Positions 39,196 through 40,603 of a DNA stretch of 40,603 nucleotides are shown piece by piece. The notes beneath the pieces are model-generated. The model searched no databases and was not told where the DNA came from. It worked only from the letters and a program-made list of their open reading frames with translations. The stretch comes from Alphaproteobacteria bacterium. Lineage in GTDB: Bacteria > Pseudomonadota > Alphaproteobacteria > Caulobacterales > Hyphomonadaceae. Location: NCBI GenBank assembly GCA_009909065.1, contig JAAANZ010000010.1:1-40603 (forward strand), in the 5' to 3' direction. A program made the translations under genes and the position numbers. Position 1 is the first letter of the stretch. Each line of letters begins with the position of its first letter.

Positions 39196-40491
39196 CTAAA
39201 CCACCTGCCGGATCTGGGCCTGCCGGGTGGCGGCCGTTCGCATGCGCCCGAAACGGTTGATGAATTCATTGATGCGCGGGACGATCTCGGTGCGAAATCG
39301 CGAGCCGTTGAAAACGCCGTAATGACCGACGCCGGGCTGGATATAGTCGAGCTGCATATCCGCCGGCAGGTTCACGCAGAGGTCATGCGCCGCCTGGGTC
39401 TGGCCGATTCCGGAGATGTCGTCCTTTTCGCCTTCGACGGTCATCAGCGCGACATCGCGGATGGCCCCGGGACGCACGAGACGGCCCTTGTGGTTGAAGA
39501 TACCGCGCGGGAGATGGTGCTCCTGGAACACCCGCTCGATCGTCTGGAGATAGAATTCCTCCGTCAGGTCGAGCACGGAAAGGTATTCATCATAGAAACC
39601 GCGATGCTTTTCGACGCCATCGCCATCGCCTTCGACGAGGTGATTGAAGAAACGCCACTGGGCATCGACATGGCGCTCCCAGTTCATGTTCATGAATGAG
39701 GAAAGCTGGACAAAGCCGGGATAGACCCGCCGGAACATGCCCGGCCATGGCGCGGGCACGGTATAGATCATGTTTTCCTCGAACCATGTTAAGCTGCGCT
39801 CCTCGGCCAGGAGGTTCGGCACGGTCGGCGAGCGGCGCGCATCAATGGGCGAGCCCATGAAAGTCATGGTCGCGGGGCGGGCGGGATCGTCATCCTCGGC
39901 CATCATCGAGATTGCCGCGAGCACCGGCGGGCCGGGCTGGCAAACCGCCAGGACATTGGTGGCCGGGCCCAGATGGCTCAGCATGTCGCGGATCTGGTCG
40001 ATATAATCGTCGAGATCGAAACGCCCGAGCCAGACCGGGGCCATGCGGGCATCGGCCCAGTCGGTGACATAGACCTCATGGGTCGGCAGGAAGGCCTCCA
40101 CCGTGCCGCGAAGGAGCGTGGCATAATGGCCCGATAGTGGCGCGACGATCATCAGTGTCGGCTGGGGATCGGCCCCCTCGCCGCGGGCGAGTGCCATCGC
40201 TTCGCGGTCGCGCCGGAAATGCAAGAGCCCGCACCAGGGGCTCGACCAGTCGAGCTCGGCATGCACCGGCACATCGACGCCGTTGATCCGCGTGGAATCG
40301 AGGCCCCAGTCGGGCTTGCCATAGTAGCGTGTCGAGCTTTCGAACACGTCGGCCATGGCGGCAAGGGACTTGCCGGGATCGGTTCGCCCGAGCGGGTTGA
40401 GCGGATTTTCCAGCGCCATCTGGCTGGTCCGGGCCGCAAGACGCACCGGCGCCATGGCGGCACGATTCATTTCGACAAGCGTATAGAGCAT
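39196..40491 (-). CDS. phaZ: Intracellular polyhydroxyalkanoate depolymerase
   Basis: A 431-residue enzyme that mobilises poly-3-hydroxybutyrate granules by hydrolysing the polymer. The N-terminus MLYTLVEMNRAAMAPVRLAA fits the intracellular PhaZ family. The nucleophile is a cysteine in the lipase-like box VCQPGPP (Cys184), as in other members of this group, with an aspartate in VEGEKDDISG and the catalytic histidine in PGVGHYGVFNG. Length is normal. The open frame continues upstream to 40560, but ATG 40491 is the family start. A TTGC-N3-GCAA palindrome lies 32 bp upstream. The gene is convergent with the epimerase gene. Confidence 0.93.
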   Translation of the reverse strand: MLYTLVEMNRAAMAPVRLAARTSQMALENPLNPLGRTDPGKSLAAMADVFESSTRYYGKPDWGLDSTRINGVDVPVHAELDWSSPWCGLLHFRRDREAMALARGEGADPQPTLMIVAPLSGHYATLLRGTVEAFLPTHEVYVTDWADARMAPVWLGRFDLDDYIDQIRDMLSHLGPATNVLAVCQPGPPVLAAISMMAEDDDPARPATMTFMGSPIDARRSPTVPNLLAEERSLTWFEENMIYTVPAPWPGMFRRVYPGFVQLSSFMNMNWERHVDAQWRFFNHLVEGDGDGVEKHRGFYDEYLSVLDLTEEFYLQTIERVFQEHHLPRGIFNHKGRLVRPGAIRDVALMTVEGEKDDISGIGQTQAAHDLCVNLPADMQLDYIQPGVGHYGVFNGSRFRTEIVPRINEFINRFGRMRTAATRQAQIRQVV

Positions 40492-40522
40492 GCACTGATT
40501 CCTGCTGGCCTGATCCCGTCTA

Positions 40523-40533
40523 TTGCGGTGCAA
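40523..40533 (-). promoter_or_regulatory. TTGC-N3-GCAA palindrome upstream of phaZ (possible PhaR operator)
   Basis: TTGC (40523-40526) and GCAA (40530-40533) form an inverted repeat with a three-base spacer. It follows a TATGTT-like -10 read on the minus strand and sits where transcription should start. The form resembles the CTGC-N3/4-GCAG sites described for the PHB regulator PhaR in alphaproteobacteria. The assignment is inferred. Confidence 0.45.
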
Positions 40534-40603
40534 CATAAAGGCCAGGCCGGCGACATGCAAACAACTTCGCCTGAGACGCTAGTGAAGCCACGACTTGCGA
40601 CAC

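Overview
This window comes from a GC-rich alphaproteobacterial chromosome. The genes are housekeeping and physiology genes with ordinary alphaproteobacterial gene orders: glnB-glnA, groES-groEL behind a CIRCE operator, pstC-pstA-pstB-phoU-phoB behind a Pho box, an nfeD-slipin pair, coq4 and an intracellular PHB depolymerase. A TTAA-N7-TTAA box of the CtrA type lies upstream of parE, and GTTAACCG elements lie upstream of a TPR lipoprotein gene. Both point to the Caulobacterales/Maricaulales (Hyphomonadaceae-like) side of the class, but that placement is inference. I see no rRNA, tRNA, CRISPR array, prophage or insertion sequence.

Layout, left to right. 1-433 holds a partial pcm (minus). 702-3434 is a CtpF-like P-type ATPase. 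3534-5437 is an acyl-CoA synthetase whose 3' end carries a 200-bp tandem duplication. 5592-6442 is a frameshifted SAM methyltransferase. 6544-8709 is nfeD plus slipin. 8725-10028 (minus) is coq4 and a histidine phosphatase. 10249-12077 is glnB-glnA with a strong terminator. 12157-13041 is folD (minus). 13365-14242 is a frameshifted YghU-type GST. 14289-15596 is an RsmB-like rRNA methyltransferase (minus), followed by a GNAT and parE. 18430-20217 (minus) is a MarR regulator with an inverted-repeat operator candidate and an M17 aminopeptidase. 20345-21238 is the TPR lipoprotein. 21246-24624 (minus) is DUF1330, Uma2 and a frameshifted DPP-IV peptidase. 24941-27372 is a DEAD-box helicase and an alpha/beta hydrolase. 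27728-29943 is the groESL module. 30004-35300 is the phosphate module, with phoB frameshifted. 35384-38246 (minus) holds an RluF-like synthase, an FAD monooxygenase and a TPR protein, all three frameshifted. 38307-39149 is an NAD-dependent epimerase-like protein. 39196-40491 is phaZ (minus).

The most striking signal is mutational. Eight genes lose their reading frame. In seven of them the lesion is an extra tandem copy of 1, 1, 2, 2, 2, 7 or 200 bp, and removing one copy restores a family-like protein. The eighth (rluF) has a net -1/+2 shift whose exact lesion I cannot place. A further 18-bp tandem copy lies in frame in the TPR lipoprotein. Either the assembly has a systematic insertion artefact (collapsed or concatenated strain variants, indel-prone reads), or this lineage has an unusual tandem-duplication process. 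The 200-bp copies differ at three sites, two of them synonymous, so they look like two alleles rather than a fresh copy.

Functionally the window joins nitrogen sensing (PII, glutamine synthetase), phosphate uptake and control, protein folding, ubiquinone-related functions (Coq4 and possibly the FAD hydroxylase), carbon-store mobilisation (PhaZ) and chromosome segregation (ParE). I found no convincing undescribed multi-gene system. The regulatory elements and the duplication pattern are the parts worth a second look.
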